Assembly (NCBI GenBank): GCA_018240785.1
Contig: JAFEFC010000014.1
Span: forward strand, 1-64,000
Direction of reading: 5' to 3'
DNA from: Pseudomonadota bacterium
GTDB lineage: Bacteria > Pseudomonadota > Gammaproteobacteria > Burkholderiales > Rhodocyclaceae
Length of the DNA: 64,000 bases
In this document: positions 1 to 12,805 of the stretch, one piece after another
Numbering within the stretch: position 1 is the first letter of the stretch
How the letters are laid out: each line of letters opens with the position of its first letter
Notes under the pieces: generated by a model
The model's input: only the letters and a program-made list of their open reading frames with translations
Databases searched by the model: none
Told to the model about the DNA's origin: nothing
Program-made: the position numbers and the translations under genes

Positions 1-119
1 CGCAGCCCCCCCCGAACACTGTCGAACACTTCCAAGACCTCCTGCCCTGGAATCTCAAGGCTGAGCAATTGATTACAGCGTAGCGAACTAGCGAAGGATG
101 GGGTTCGTGGAGCGCTTAC
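1..119 (+). mobile_element. right end of an IS66-family insertion sequence (partial)
   Basis: The last bases of this stretch, read on the minus strand from position 119, begin GTAAGCGCTCC, which fits the GTAAGCG tip typical of IS66-family terminal inverted repeats. Directly beyond it, from position 120, the dndD reading frame begins, so the junction is sharp. A short open frame ending at 83 resembles the C-terminus of an IS66 transposase. The rest of the element lies outside the window. IS66 elements usually make 8-bp target duplications; if so, the copy here would be about 120-127 and its partner would lie off the left edge. The family call rests on the tip and the transposase tail only. Confidence 0.65.
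3..83 (+). CDS. IS66-family transposase, C-terminal fragment (runs off the left edge)
   Basis: Twenty-six codons and a TAG stop are visible. They end with HFQDLLPWNLKAEQLITA, and the D-LLPW segment resembles the extreme C-terminus of IS66-type DDE transposases. The stop falls 36 bases before the inverted-repeat tip at 119, as expected for the transposase-proximal end of such an element. The frame was chosen because it alone gives a recognisable tail. The fragment is short, so the call depends mainly on the adjoining GTAAGCG terminus. Confidence 0.5.
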   Translation, partial: QPPPNTVEHFQDLLPWNLKAEQLITA

Positions 120-629
120 GAAAAAGAAGAACGGTGCCACGTGGGCCGGCACGAAATGGTCGTCCAGCATGTCGGATAAGAGGAAACCAGCTTTGCCGTC
201 GGTCTTGGGAAGGCCAGGCACGCCACGCGTCACTTCGCGGACGACCGCTTCATCTTCCAGCCAGGCGCCTGTAGAGGTGCGGAAATACCAGCGGCGGAGA
301 ATGTCGATGCCCTTCGTCTTTGTCTTCTGAACGACCACGCGTACCGACATGACATCTTCGCTGGCTCGCCGGGCCTCACCGTTGAAGGCTCGTTCCAGAA
401 AGGACGGATAGCCCTTGAATCCGTCCGTCTTCAGGCCTGCGCGAGCCAAGTGAACGATCGCGTCCTTGCCATACAGGCACAAATACAGCGCCTCCAGCAC
501 GGAGGTCTTGCCGTACCCGTTGATTCCCCCAATTAGGACGATGTTCTGCTCGCCTTCCGGCTCGGGGAAGCTGAATTCTGAATGTCGATAACTCTTGAAG
601 TTTGTCAACTCAATTCTTGAGATCCACAA
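120..629 (-). pseudogene. dndD: DndD-like AAA/SMC-type ATPase, 5' fragment broken by an insertion sequence
   Basis: This is the N-terminal 170 codons of a DndD-like protein, the ATPase partner in DNA phosphorothioation. It starts at a TTG (629) because the frame has no ATG after the in-frame TAA at 648. The product opens MWISRIELTNFKSYRH, typical of RecF/SMC-type ATPases, and has a Walker A motif GINGYGKTS at residues 35-43. The last native residues are HVAPFFFF; in DndD proteins this is normally followed by an aspartate-glycine-glutamate stretch. Here the frame runs straight into the IS66 tip at 119. The central coiled coil and the C-terminal ABC signature and Walker B are absent from this piece, so it is almost certainly non-functional unless the insertion is excised. 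Confidence 0.75.
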
Positions 630-647
630 AGTACGGCCCCCCGTTCC

Positions 648-860
648 TTATTCCATGCCGCCGAGAATTTCCTCAAAGCGCGCGTTGATACCCGCCGCTC
701 GCTCTTGGTGCTGCCGCTCTCGTTGCAGCGCAACAAGATCCGTGATGACGTGCACCGGAACCTTGTACTTGGAGCAAACCGCTTGTAAGACTGCGTTCGC
801 CTCCGGGTCCGCCCAAAGGGGCAGGTCAGCAACGCCACTCTCTTCGTAGGTGTCAAGCAT
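648..860 (-). CDS. small protein linking dndC and dndD
   Basis: This 70-residue acidic protein, without signal peptide or membrane segment, lies between the DndC-like and DndD-like genes. Its ATG at 860 overlaps the end of dndC by 8 bases, and its TAA at 648 is 18 bases upstream of the dndD TTG, so the three are one translationally coupled unit. The second half (about residues 35-60) is helical and rich in Gln, Arg and Glu. Small proteins in this position are known beside phosphorothioation genes, but I do not know their role. Synteny supports it as a real gene more strongly than its sequence does. Confidence 0.6.
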   Translation of the reverse strand: MLDTYEESGVADLPLWADPEANAVLQAVCSKYKVPVHVITDLVALQRERQHQERAAGINARFEEILGGME

Positions 861-1980
861 TTGACAGCTTCTCCTCTTGCTGGAGGTCCATCGCCCAGTA
901 CCTGTGAATCAAGTCGAGCTCGTCCTCGGTAATCAGCTGGGCGCCGAACTCGGCCTGAACCGCAAGTAGGCGGTCCAGGATTTCTTGCCGAGCCTGGATG
1001 GTGAAGGGCCCCGGGATGTGCTTGCCTGACACATCAAAGGTCAGACGTCCGTTGCGCCGAATGGCGCTGCGCTTAGTCTTGTCGTTGCGGATGGTGACCA
1101 GCCAATCGCGGAAGGCGATGAGTGGCTTGTAGGCGTGCTGGCCGGAGTCCACAAAGCCCTGGAGGCTCTTGTCCTTCTCCACGACCGTGCAGGTCCAGCA
1201 GCCGAACCGGCTGTTCTTGGTGCCACAGCCAGGTGCTTCGTCTTTGCTGAGTACCACCGGGCACTCGCCGCCCTCGGCGTCACGGTAAAGCTGAAACAGC
1301 TTGGTGTGGGTGCCACCCCAGGGGGCTGGGAACGAGCCTAGGATTTCCCAGACATCGTCTGTCGTCAGGTCGACAATGGGGCGGAAGATGTAGGCGCCCG
1401 TGATGCTTGAGTGAGGGTTGAGGTTTGAGCCTCGGTCATTTTCGTACTTATCCACTGTGCGCATGCGGCGGACGCTTTCGGTCCGACGTACCCCGAGGAC
1501 GACGACTGCTGCGCCGTGCTTCGAGACGTTATCCTTGATATAGGTACTCGTCGGCTGGATCTTCAGGCGGTCGGTGCACCAGCGCATTTGCTGGTTCGGG
1601 CTCGGATACCCTTTGCCAATGAGCAGGACCCAGAAGGTCTTGTCTGGGTCCGGGCGAGTACGGGACACAGTTATTGGGAGGCTCAAGCTGTCTACGGCAG
1701 CTTGAATGTGGCGAGATACTTCGTCCAGATGTGTCATCACCAAGGGGCTCTCGACCATTGTGTCGTTTGACACGATGTGGACGGGGCGGGTGCGCTGACT
1801 CGGCGGGATGGCCTGGAGGGCCTCGAATACGGCGTGGGCGACGACAGTTGAATCCTTGCCGCCCGAAAATCCAACGATCCATGGGAAGGATTGTGCCGTC
1901 GAGAGGTATTCATCCTTGACGTGCTGGACGATCTCAGCCCACCTGTCTTGGATGGGCCGGCTGGCTTCTTCAAAATTCAC
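853..1980 (-). CDS. dndC: DndC-like DNA phosphorothioation sulfurtransferase (PAPS reductase family)
   Basis: DndC proteins are ATP-pyrophosphatase/PAPS-reductase-fold enzymes that work with a cysteine desulfurase to place sulfur in the DNA backbone. The 375-aa product has the PP-loop SGGKDST at residues 39-45. Cysteines at 135 (WCTDRLK), 252, 261 and 264 (CG...CWTC) could bind the 4Fe-4S cluster of this family; Cys240 is an extra one. It is shorter than many DndC proteins. It is the first gene of a minus-strand unit with the small protein and dndD. No dndB lies upstream, where an intergenic region and then gyrB follow. A related PAPS-reductase defence enzyme, such as those of the Ssp system, is an alternative, but the DndD-like partner favours Dnd. 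Confidence 0.8.
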   Translation of the reverse strand: MNFEEASRPIQDRWAEIVQHVKDEYLSTAQSFPWIVGFSGGKDSTVVAHAVFEALQAIPPSQRTRPVHIVSNDTMVESPLVMTHLDEVSRHIQAAVDSLSLPITVSRTRPDPDKTFWVLLIGKGYPSPNQQMRWCTDRLKIQPTSTYIKDNVSKHGAAVVVLGVRRTESVRRMRTVDKYENDRGSNLNPHSSITGAYIFRPIVDLTTDDVWEILGSFPAPWGGTHTKLFQLYRDAEGGECPVVLSKDEAPGCGTKNSRFGCWTCTVVEKDKSLQGFVDSGQHAYKPLIAFRDWLVTIRNDKTKRSAIRRNGRLTFDVSGKHIPGPFTIQARQEILDRLLAVQAEFGAQLITEDELDLIHRYWAMDLQQEEKLSNA

Positions 1981-2429
1981 TAAATCTTCCTAAGACGCGT
2001 CCGACTGAGGCCTGAGCAGCCAAGTAGTGCGCCCCGGGACGCTGCGGAAGACCGTCGCCCAGAGCGCGACGCAAGGCGGATAAGCGCTCTATTTTATACT
2101 AAATAGGTGACATTTCACTGGCACAGCTCGGCCGTCACCCGAGTGTGCATCGTTCTATCTGAAGGTATCCTCGGATCCGTCGCTGAACGGCAGGTATGCA
2201 CCAGTTTGCTGACGAACCCACGAGATAGTCGGATTGTAGCGTTCGCGGGTCACGTATATGTCATTGAGGCGATCGCACATCCGCCCAGAATCCCTGTAAG
2301 GGCAAGCTTTCCCGTCCGTAGGATCTAAGAGAAAAGGGCGGGGAACCCTGCCGGATTCGCCCACCCTTGCAGGCCGTCTGCCAATAATTGGCTAGCCATT
2401 TGCCAGTTTATGGTCGCAGCTACAAGGCC
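1981..2429. other. intergenic region between the dnd remnant and gyrB
   Basis: About 450 bases separate the dndC start from the gyrB stop. The part nearest dndC holds an AT-rich promoter-like block with an inverted repeat (2089-2106). From about 2107 to 2364 there are two short opposing open frames (73 and 69 codons), neither with a recognisable domain nor a convincing ribosome binding site. No tRNA or integrase is visible that would explain how the accessory block reached this site. This is probably the junction of an acquired segment with the core chromosome. Confidence 0.5.
2089..2106 (-). promoter_or_regulatory. candidate dnd promoter -10 region with inverted repeat
   Basis: CTATTT and AAATAG (2089-2094 and 2101-2106) form a 6-bp inverted repeat around TATACT. 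On the minus strand the block contains TATAAAAT, a good -10 element about 110 bases upstream of the dndC start. No strong -35 was identified. The repeat overlaps the -10, so a repressor site is possible; no regulator gene is visible beside it. Confidence 0.35.
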
Positions 2430-7632
<5,203 letters not shown>

Positions 7633-7925
7633 GGAGCAGCGTTACGGTTGAGCGACGCGCTACCCGCGCCCGGCCGACGCCCTTGGGCGGCGGCGATTGA
7701 GCACTCGCGGCGGTCGGGAGCTTGTCGAAGGTCTAGATTGCCGTCGGCTCCGGGCTTGCGCAGGGCAAGATCCCGAGGGAAAGCCGCTCGGCAGGATGTT
7801 GTTCAGGGACAACATTCTAACCGTCGTCGGGGGACTTATCCACAGGGGCGGACAAAAATTGTTATTGACAAACATGGGATTACCTATTTTAATCCTGCGT
7901 TTGACCTTACACGGGCAACCCGATC
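7633..7925. other. dnaA-rpmH intergenic region, candidate replication origin or dnaA control region
   Basis: This 293-bp divergent region contains a perfect DnaA box TTATCCACA (7836-7844), an inverted repeat ATGTTGT/ACAACAT (7796-7802 and 7809-7815), and an AT-rich tract from about 7853 to 7895. Genes diverge from here (dnaA leftward, rpmH rightward), the arrangement seen around many origins. Only one consensus box was found, fewer than in the hemE-priA gap, so dnaA autoregulation alone could explain it. Confidence 0.4.
7865..7893 (+). promoter_or_regulatory. rpmH promoter
   Basis: A perfect -35 TTGACA (7865-7870) is followed after 17 bases by TTTAAT (7888-7893). The predicted start of transcription is about 7900, some 25 bases before the rpmH ATG. 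This is one of the best sigma-70-like promoters in the window, as expected for a ribosomal protein gene. Confidence 0.7.
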
Positions 7926-8060
7926 ATGAAACGCACCTACCAACCCTCCGTCGTCCGCCGCAAGCGCACCCACGGCTTCCTGGTTCGCATGAAGACCCGT
8001 GGTGGTCGCGCCGTCATCCGTGCGCGTCGCGCCAAGGGCCGTCATCGCCTCGCCGTCTGA
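7926..8060 (+). CDS. rpmH: 50S ribosomal protein L34
   Basis: The 44-residue highly basic protein begins [20 protein letters not shown] and ends RHRLAV, the standard L34 sequence and length. It is a component of the large ribosomal subunit. It lies directly before rnpA, with the rnpA GTG two bases after its stop. A strong promoter precedes it, and a terminator-like hairpin follows 56 bases downstream inside rnpA. Confidence 0.97.
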   Translation: MKRTYQPSVVRRKRTHGFLVRMKTRGGRAVIRARRAKGRHRLAV

Positions 8061-8061
8061 G

Positions 8062-8424
8062 GTGGCCGAGCCCGCGAGTGCTGATGAGGGGTTCCGCAGC
8101 GCTCACAGATTGCACAAAACGGATGAGTATTCATCCGTTTTTGCTTTTCGGCGCGCACTTCGCGGGCGCTACTTCATGCTGCACTACCGACCCAACGGAC
8201 TCGATACCGCCCGGCTGGGGGTGGTCGTCGCCAAGAAGCTGGCCAGGCGAGCCAACGTGCGCAATCTGGTGAAGCGCATCGCCCGCGAGCTGTTCCGCCG
8301 CCAACGCACGAGTTTGCCGATGCACGACCTCGTCGTGAGGTTGCACGCCCCGGTCGCGAAGGCGACCCGCGCCGAGCTCAATCACGACCTGCTCGGCCTG
8401 TTGCACAGGTTGCCCCGCACATGA
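8062..8424 (+). CDS. rnpA: ribonuclease P protein component
   Basis: RnpA is the protein cofactor of RNase P, which matures tRNA 5' ends. A GTG at 8062 gives 120 residues and leaves one base between it and the rpmH stop; in-frame upstream starts would lie inside rpmH. The product has [14 protein letters not shown] near the N-terminus and the RNR-type signature [19 protein letters not shown], which contacts RNase P RNA. It overlaps yidD by ATGA. A perfect 11-bp hairpin with a T-tract sits inside codons 19-27. Confidence 0.93.
   Translation: MAEPASADEGFRSAHRLHKTDEYSSVFAFRRALRGRYFMLHYRPNGLDTARLGVVVAKKLARRANVRNLVKRIARELFRRQRTSLPMHDLVVRLHAPVAKATRAELNHDLLGLLHRLPRT
8116..8141 (+). terminator. intrinsic terminator/attenuator inside the 5' end of rnpA
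   Basis: AAAACGGATGA (8116-8126) and TCATCCGTTTT (8131-8141) form a perfect 11-bp stem with a GTAT loop, followed by one more T and then GCTTTT. The structure lies 56 bases after the rpmH stop but within rnpA codons. It would reduce read-through so that L34 mRNA exceeds rnpA mRNA. Function is inferred from structure only. Confidence 0.65.
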
Positions 8425-8630
8425 AGACGGTGCTGATCGCGCTGTTGCGCTTCTACAAGTACGCGATCAGCCCGATGCTGGGGCGAAACTGCCGCTTTCA
8501 TCCCACCTGTTCCGAGTACGCGATCGAAGCGGTGCAGCGCCATGGCGCGCTGCGCGGCGGCTGGCTCGCGATCAAGCGTGTGGGGCGATGCCATCCCTTC
8601 CATCCGGGCGGGTATGATCCTGTTCCCTGA
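8421..8630 (+). CDS. yidD: membrane protein insertion efficiency factor YidD
   Basis: The 69-residue product contains the family core [20 protein letters not shown] and SEYAIEA, with the two conserved cysteines, and ends HPGGYDPVP. YidD is a small amphipathic protein that aids YidC-dependent insertion. The ATG overlaps the rnpA stop (ATGA), and yidC follows 33 bases downstream, the standard rnpA-yidD-yidC arrangement. Confidence 0.93.
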   Translation: MKTVLIALLRFYKYAISPMLGRNCRFHPTCSEYAIEAVQRHGALRGGWLAIKRVGRCHPFHPGGYDPVP

Positions 8631-8663
8631 CATTGTCTCTTGACCAACGGTAGAACCACCACG

Positions 8664-10328
8664 ATGGATCAACGCCGCCTCATCCTCTTCCTCGTCTTCG
8701 CCTTTTCCATCGTCATGTTGTGGGAAGGCTGGGTCAAGCACAACCAACCGGCGCCCGCTCCAACTGCCGCATCGTCCGCCGGGGCCGCCGCGCCTGCCGC
8801 GGATGCGTCGGTGCCGACGCCCAGCGCGTCGCTGGCCGCAGCCCAGGCCGGCGTGCCGGGCGAGCCGGCTGCCGCCGCGGCGAGCGCGCCGCGCACGGTG
8901 GTGGAAACCGACCTGCTGCGCGCCGAAGTATCGGCGCAGGGCGGCGACATCGTCCGTCTCGAACTGAAGCAGCACAAGCAGAAGGAAGACCACAGCAAGC
9001 CCTTCCTGCTGTTCGACGACGGCTCGGCGCACGTCTACGCGGCACAGACCGGTCTCATCGGCGATGGCCTGCCGACGCACAAGACGCTGTTCACGCTGCC
9101 CGGCAGCGAGTTCAAGTTGAAGGACGGCGAGGATGCGGTGGTGCTGCGTCTGGAGGCGCCGGAGCAGGGCGGCGTCCGCGTGACCAAGGTGATGACTTTC
9201 AAGCGCGGCAGCTACCTGGTGGATGTGAGCTATGACATCCGCAATGAGAGCGGCAAGCCCATCGAGCCGCACGCCTACTTCCAGCTCACGCGCGACGGCA
9301 AGCCGGCGGAGACGCCGGAAGGCTTCGGCGGCGTGCAGACCTTCATCGGCCCGGCGTTCTACACCGATGGTGCCAAGTTCCAGAAGGTGAAGTTCTCCGA
9401 GATCACCGAGGGCAAGGCGAAGTTCGCCAAGTCGGCGCCGGACGGCTGGGTCGCGCTGGTGCAGCATTACTTCGTCAGCGCCTGGCTGCCCGCCGAAGGC
9501 GTGCAGCGTGAGTTCTTCGCACGTGCGCTGGGCAACGACACGTATTCGGCAGGCGTGATCCTGCCGGTGGCGCAGATCGCTTCCGGGGCGACGGGCAAGG
9601 TCGAGAGCCGCCTCTATGCCGGCCCGCAGGAGCAGGACAAGCTGCACGGCATCGCACCCGGCCTCGATCTCGTGGTCGATTACGGCTGGCTGACGGTGAT
9701 CGCGGCGCCGCTGTTCTGGGTGCTGGCCTGGCTGCACAAGCTGACCGGCAACTGGGGCTGGGCGATCATCCTCGTCACCGTGATGCTGAAGGCGCTGTTC
9801 TTCCCGCTGTCGGCGGCCAGCTACAAGTCGATGGCGAAGATGCGTGTGCTCGGCCCGCGCCTGCAGCGCATGAAGGAGATGTACGGCAACGACAAGGCCA
9901 AGATGCAGCAGGAGATGATGAATCTCTACCGCACCGAGAAGATCAATCCGCTCGGCGGCTGCCTGCCCATCCTGGTGCAGATCCCGGTGTTCATCGCGCT
10001 CTACTGGGTGCTGCTCGGCAGCGTGGAGATGCGCCAGGCGCCGTGGCTGGGCTGGATCCAGGATCTGTCGGCGAAGGATCCGTACTTCATCCTGCCGATC
10101 ATCATGGGCGTGTCCATGCTGATCCAGACCAAGCTGAACCCGACGCCGCCGGATCCGATCCAGGCCAAGGTGATGCTGGCGATGCCGATCGTCTTCACCT
10201 TCATGTTCCTGTGGTTCCCGTCCGGCCTGGTGCTCTACTGGGTGGTGAACAACTGCCTGTCGATCGCCCAGCAGTGGCAGATCACGCGGATGATCGAAAG
10301 TGGAAACAAGGGCGGCAAGGCAGCCTGA
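8664..10328 (+). CDS. yidC: membrane protein insertase YidC
   Basis: YidC inserts inner-membrane proteins alone or with Sec. The 554-aa product starts [20 protein letters not shown], a TM helix that anchors a large periplasmic P1 domain preceded by an Ala/Pro-rich linker. It then has the conserved C-terminal insertase core of five helices, including [10 protein letters not shown] and a cytoplasmic hairpin rich in Met and Lys. The ATG at 8664 was preferred because upstream residues are not conserved. Its 3' end overlaps the mnmE start. Confidence 0.96.
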   Translation: MDQRRLILFLVFAFSIVMLWEGWVKHNQPAPAPTAASSAGAAAPAADASVPTPSASLAAAQAGVPGEPAAAAASAPRTVVETDLLRAEVSAQGGDIVRLELKQHKQKEDHSKPFLLFDDGSAHVYAAQTGLIGDGLPTHKTLFTLPGSEFKLKDGEDAVVLRLEAPEQGGVRVTKVMTFKRGSYLVDVSYDIRNESGKPIEPHAYFQLTRDGKPAETPEGFGGVQTFIGPAFYTDGAKFQKVKFSEITEGKAKFAKSAPDGWVALVQHYFVSAWLPAEGVQREFFARALGNDTYSAGVILPVAQIASGATGKVESRLYAGPQEQDKLHGIAPGLDLVVDYGWLTVIAAPLFWVLAWLHKLTGNWGWAIILVTVMLKALFFPLSAASYKSMAKMRVLGPRLQRMKEMYGNDKAKMQQEMMNLYRTEKINPLGGCLPILVQIPVFIALYWVLLGSVEMRQAPWLGWIQDLSAKDPYFILPIIMGVSMLIQTKLNPTPPDPIQAKVMLAMPIVFTFMFLWFPSGLVLYWVVNNCLSIAQQWQITRMIESGNKGGKAA

Positions 10329-11652
10329 CACGATTGCTGCCATTGCGACGGCGCCGGGCCGGGGAGGCATCGGTGTCGTGCGCGTGTCCGGCAGCGGCCT
10401 GCGGGATTTCGCCCGCGCGCTGACCGGACGCGAACCCGAGGCCCGCGTCGCCCGCTTTGCCCGCTTCCTCGATGAAGCGGGGGAGGCGATCGACGAGGGC
10501 CTTTGTCTTTTCTTCCCCGGGCCGGCTTCCTTCACCGGCGAGGATGTCGTCGAGCTGCAAGGGCATGGCGGCCCGGTGGTCATGCAGTTGCTGCTGCAGC
10601 GCTGTCTGCAGCTTGGCGCGCGACTGGCGGAGCCGGGCGAATTCACCCGCCGGGCCTTCCTGAACGGCAAGCTGGACCTCGCGCAGGCCGAAGGCGTGGC
10701 CGACCTGATCGAGGCCTCGACCGCCGCTGCGGCGCGCTCGGCGGTGCGATCGCTGTCGGGCCGTTTTTCCGAGGAAATCAACCGCATTCGCGACGGCTTG
10801 ATCGACCTGCGCATGCTGGTCGAGGCGACGCTGGATTTTCCCGAGGAAGAGATCGAATTTCTGGAGAAGACACGTGCGCTGCCGCGGCTGGCGGAATTGC
10901 GCGCGCAGCTCGAAGGCGTGCTCGACCGCGCGCGGCAGGGCGCCTTGCTGCGCAGCGGCCTCAACGTGGTGCTGGTGGGCGAGCCGAACGTGGGCAAGTC
11001 CAGCCTGTTGAACCAGCTTGCCGGCGAGGAGCGGGCGATCGTCACCGAGATCGCCGGCACGACGCGGGACGCCCTGCGCGAGACGATCCAGGTCGAAGGC
11101 ATTCCGCTGCACATCATCGATACTGCGGGCTTGCGTGACACGGCGGACGCGGTGGAGCAGATCGGCATCGAGCGCACATGGCGCGAGATCCGCCGGGCGG
11201 ACGTGATCCTGCGGCTGATCGATGCGAACGTCGATCGGGCGCCGACGGCGGACATCGATGCGCGGTTGCCGGCGGACGTGGAGCGCATCGTCGTCGCGAA
11301 CAAGATCGACCTGCGCGGTCGGGAACCGCAGCGCGTCGAGTCCGACGGTCAGGTGAGCCTTCACGTTTCGGCGCGGACCGGGGCGGGGATGGATCTGCTG
11401 CGTGCGGAGTTGCTGCGCATCGCCGGCTGGCATGCTCATGGCGAGGACGTGTTCCTGGCGCGGGAGCGCCACCTGCTGGCGCTGCGCGATGCGCTCGCTC
11501 ATGTGATCGAGGCGGGAGAGCAGGCGCGGGCGCTCGAGTTGCTTGCCGAGGAGCTGCGGCTCGCGCAGGAAAGCCTTGGCGAAATCACGGGCGAGTTCAC
11601 TGCCGACGACTTGCTGGGTGTGATCTTCTCGCGGTTCTGCATCGGGAAATAG
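10300..11652 (+). CDS. mnmE: tRNA-modifying GTPase MnmE
   Basis: With MnmG, MnmE modifies the wobble uridine (5-carboxymethylaminomethyl) of certain tRNAs. The 450-aa product starts at GTG 10300, overlapping yidC by 29 bases, and quickly enters [16 protein letters not shown]. It has the folate-binding N-domain, a G domain with P-loop [12 protein letters not shown] (about residues 226-237), DTAGLRDT and NKID, and the C-terminal FCIGK with the catalytic Cys447. In most relatives mnmG, rsmG, parA and parB follow; here the gene is followed by two parS sites and a spermidine-synthase-like gene. Confidence 0.95.
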   Translation: METRAARQPDTIAAIATAPGRGGIGVVRVSGSGLRDFARALTGREPEARVARFARFLDEAGEAIDEGLCLFFPGPASFTGEDVVELQGHGGPVVMQLLLQRCLQLGARLAEPGEFTRRAFLNGKLDLAQAEGVADLIEASTAAAARSAVRSLSGRFSEEINRIRDGLIDLRMLVEATLDFPEEEIEFLEKTRALPRLAELRAQLEGVLDRARQGALLRSGLNVVLVGEPNVGKSSLLNQLAGEERAIVTEIAGTTRDALRETIQVEGIPLHIIDTAGLRDTADAVEQIGIERTWREIRRADVILRLIDANVDRAPTADIDARLPADVERIVVANKIDLRGREPQRVESDGQVSLHVSARTGAGMDLLRAELLRIAGWHAHGEDVFLARERHLLALRDALAHVIEAGEQARALELLAEELRLAQESLGEITGEFTADDLLGVIFSRFCIGK

Positions 11653-11692
11653 CTTGCATCCTGCGCATTGACAGGTTCTGCTGTGGTCCCGC

Positions 11693-11708
11693 TGTTTCAC
11701 GTGAAACA
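11693..11708. other. parS centromere site 1
   Basis: TGTTTCACGTGAAACA is the perfect 16-bp palindromic ParB-binding consensus. It lies 40 bases after mnmE. ParB loaded here would organise the origin region for segregation. parA and parB are not in this window. Confidence 0.92.
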
Positions 11709-11814
11709 AACCATGCGCAGCAATCGAGGTCGATTGTGTCCGCCGATCGCCAGGCGTTTGGCCAATGCCGGTCAGCGTGAGGACTTCGTTATGCCGCTCG
11801 ATGGCGGTGGCCGA

Positions 11815-11830
11815 TGTTTCACGTGGAACA
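11815..11830. other. parS centromere site 2
   Basis: TGTTTCACGTGGAACA differs from the palindromic consensus at one position, a variant common among natural parS sites. It lies 122 bases from the first site in the otherwise featureless gap before the spermidine-synthase-like gene. Confidence 0.85.
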
Positions 11831-11881
11831 GGCGTCAGATCAACTCACGTCGACTGATGCACACTTCGACAGGAGGTCAAC

Positions 11882-12769
11882 ATGGCGGGAGACAAGCTGC
11901 CTGCGGAGGAGGGAATGCTGGTCGAGCACCTGGCGGATGATGCGGCCTTTGTCGTCCGCGGCGCCAGACTGCTCGAGCGCCGGCAGACTCCCTTCCAGGA
12001 AATCGAGGTGTGGGATACGCCGCGTTTCGGCCGGCTGTTCCGCCTCGACGGCTGCTTCATGACCTCCGAGCGCGACGAGTTCCACTACCATGAAAATCTT
12101 GCTCACGTCGCCGGTGTGGCGCATGCCAGCCCGCGCCGCGCGCTGGTGCTTGGGGGTGGCGATGGAGGTTCTGCAGAAGAGCTGCTCAAGCATCCCTCGA
12201 TCGAACGTGTCGACATCGTCGAGCTCGATGCCGGCGTCGTCGACATCGCCCGCCGTTACTTCTCCGCGGTCCATCGTGGCGCCTTTGACGATCCGCGCGT
12301 CAATTTGCACATCGGCGATGCCTTGGTGCATGTGGAGACGCTGTGCGCACAAGGCGAGGCGGCACGCGTCGACCTCATCGTCTTCGACCTCACCGATCCG
12401 GTTGGCGCCGCCCGCCCGCTGTTCTCGCATGACTTCTTCGCGGTCTGCCGGAAGCTGCTGGCCTCCGGCGGTGCGCTGAGCCTGCAGGTCGGCAGCGCAT
12501 CATTCCAGGGCGAGCAGGTGCGCACGGTGCTGAAGGCGCTGCGCGCGAGCTTTCGCCGAGTGCAGCCCTATGTGGCCCATGTCCCGCTCTACGGCAGCCT
12601 GTGTGTCTTCGCGGTGGCGTCCGATACGCTGGATGCGTCGACAATCACCGCCCAGGAAGTCGACGCACGCATTGCGGCACGCGGGCTTGGCGAACTTCAG
12701 CACTACAATGCTGCGGTGCATTGCGCGCAGTTCGCCCTTCCGAATCACCTGCGCGGCTTGCTCGACTGA
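11882..12769 (+). CDS. speE: spermidine synthase family protein
   Basis: The 295-aa product belongs to the polyamine aminopropyltransferase family, which transfers aminopropyl from decarboxylated SAM to putrescine. It has the N-terminal beta-domain, the nucleotide-binding motif LVLGGGDGGSAEELLK, the acidic VDIVELDAGVVDIAR strand, and the VFDLTDPVG catalytic-aspartate region. An AGGAGG ribosome binding site precedes the ATG. No speD is adjacent, so substrate identity is inferred from the family. It stands directly after the parS pair in the position often held by mnmG. Confidence 0.85.
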   Translation: MAGDKLPAEEGMLVEHLADDAAFVVRGARLLERRQTPFQEIEVWDTPRFGRLFRLDGCFMTSERDEFHYHENLAHVAGVAHASPRRALVLGGGDGGSAEELLKHPSIERVDIVELDAGVVDIARRYFSAVHRGAFDDPRVNLHIGDALVHVETLCAQGEAARVDLIVFDLTDPVGAARPLFSHDFFAVCRKLLASGGALSLQVGSASFQGEQVRTVLKALRASFRRVQPYVAHVPLYGSLCVFAVASDTLDASTITAQEVDARIAARGLGELQHYNAAVHCAQFALPNHLRGLLD

Positions 12770-12805
12770 TCCCGCCGCGCCCTTCCAGCCAAGCGCACTT
12801 GAACC

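Noticed and set aside
2107-2364. Two short opposing open frames between dndC and gyrB
   Set aside because: No ribosome binding site, no recognised domain and mutual overlap; kept only as part of the intergenic description.
7633-7925. Declaring the dnaA-rpmH gap to be oriC outright
   Set aside because: Only one consensus DnaA box was found, so it is listed as a candidate beside the hemE-priA gap.
8382-11303. Long minus-strand open frame antisense to yidC and mnmE
   Set aside because: Ser/Arg-rich then His/Gln-rich product typical of antisense GC frames; both sense genes are unambiguous.
11668-11940. 90-codon open frame through the parS sites
   Set aside because: It overlaps the start of the spermidine-synthase gene and lacks coding features; the parS palindromes explain the conservation there.
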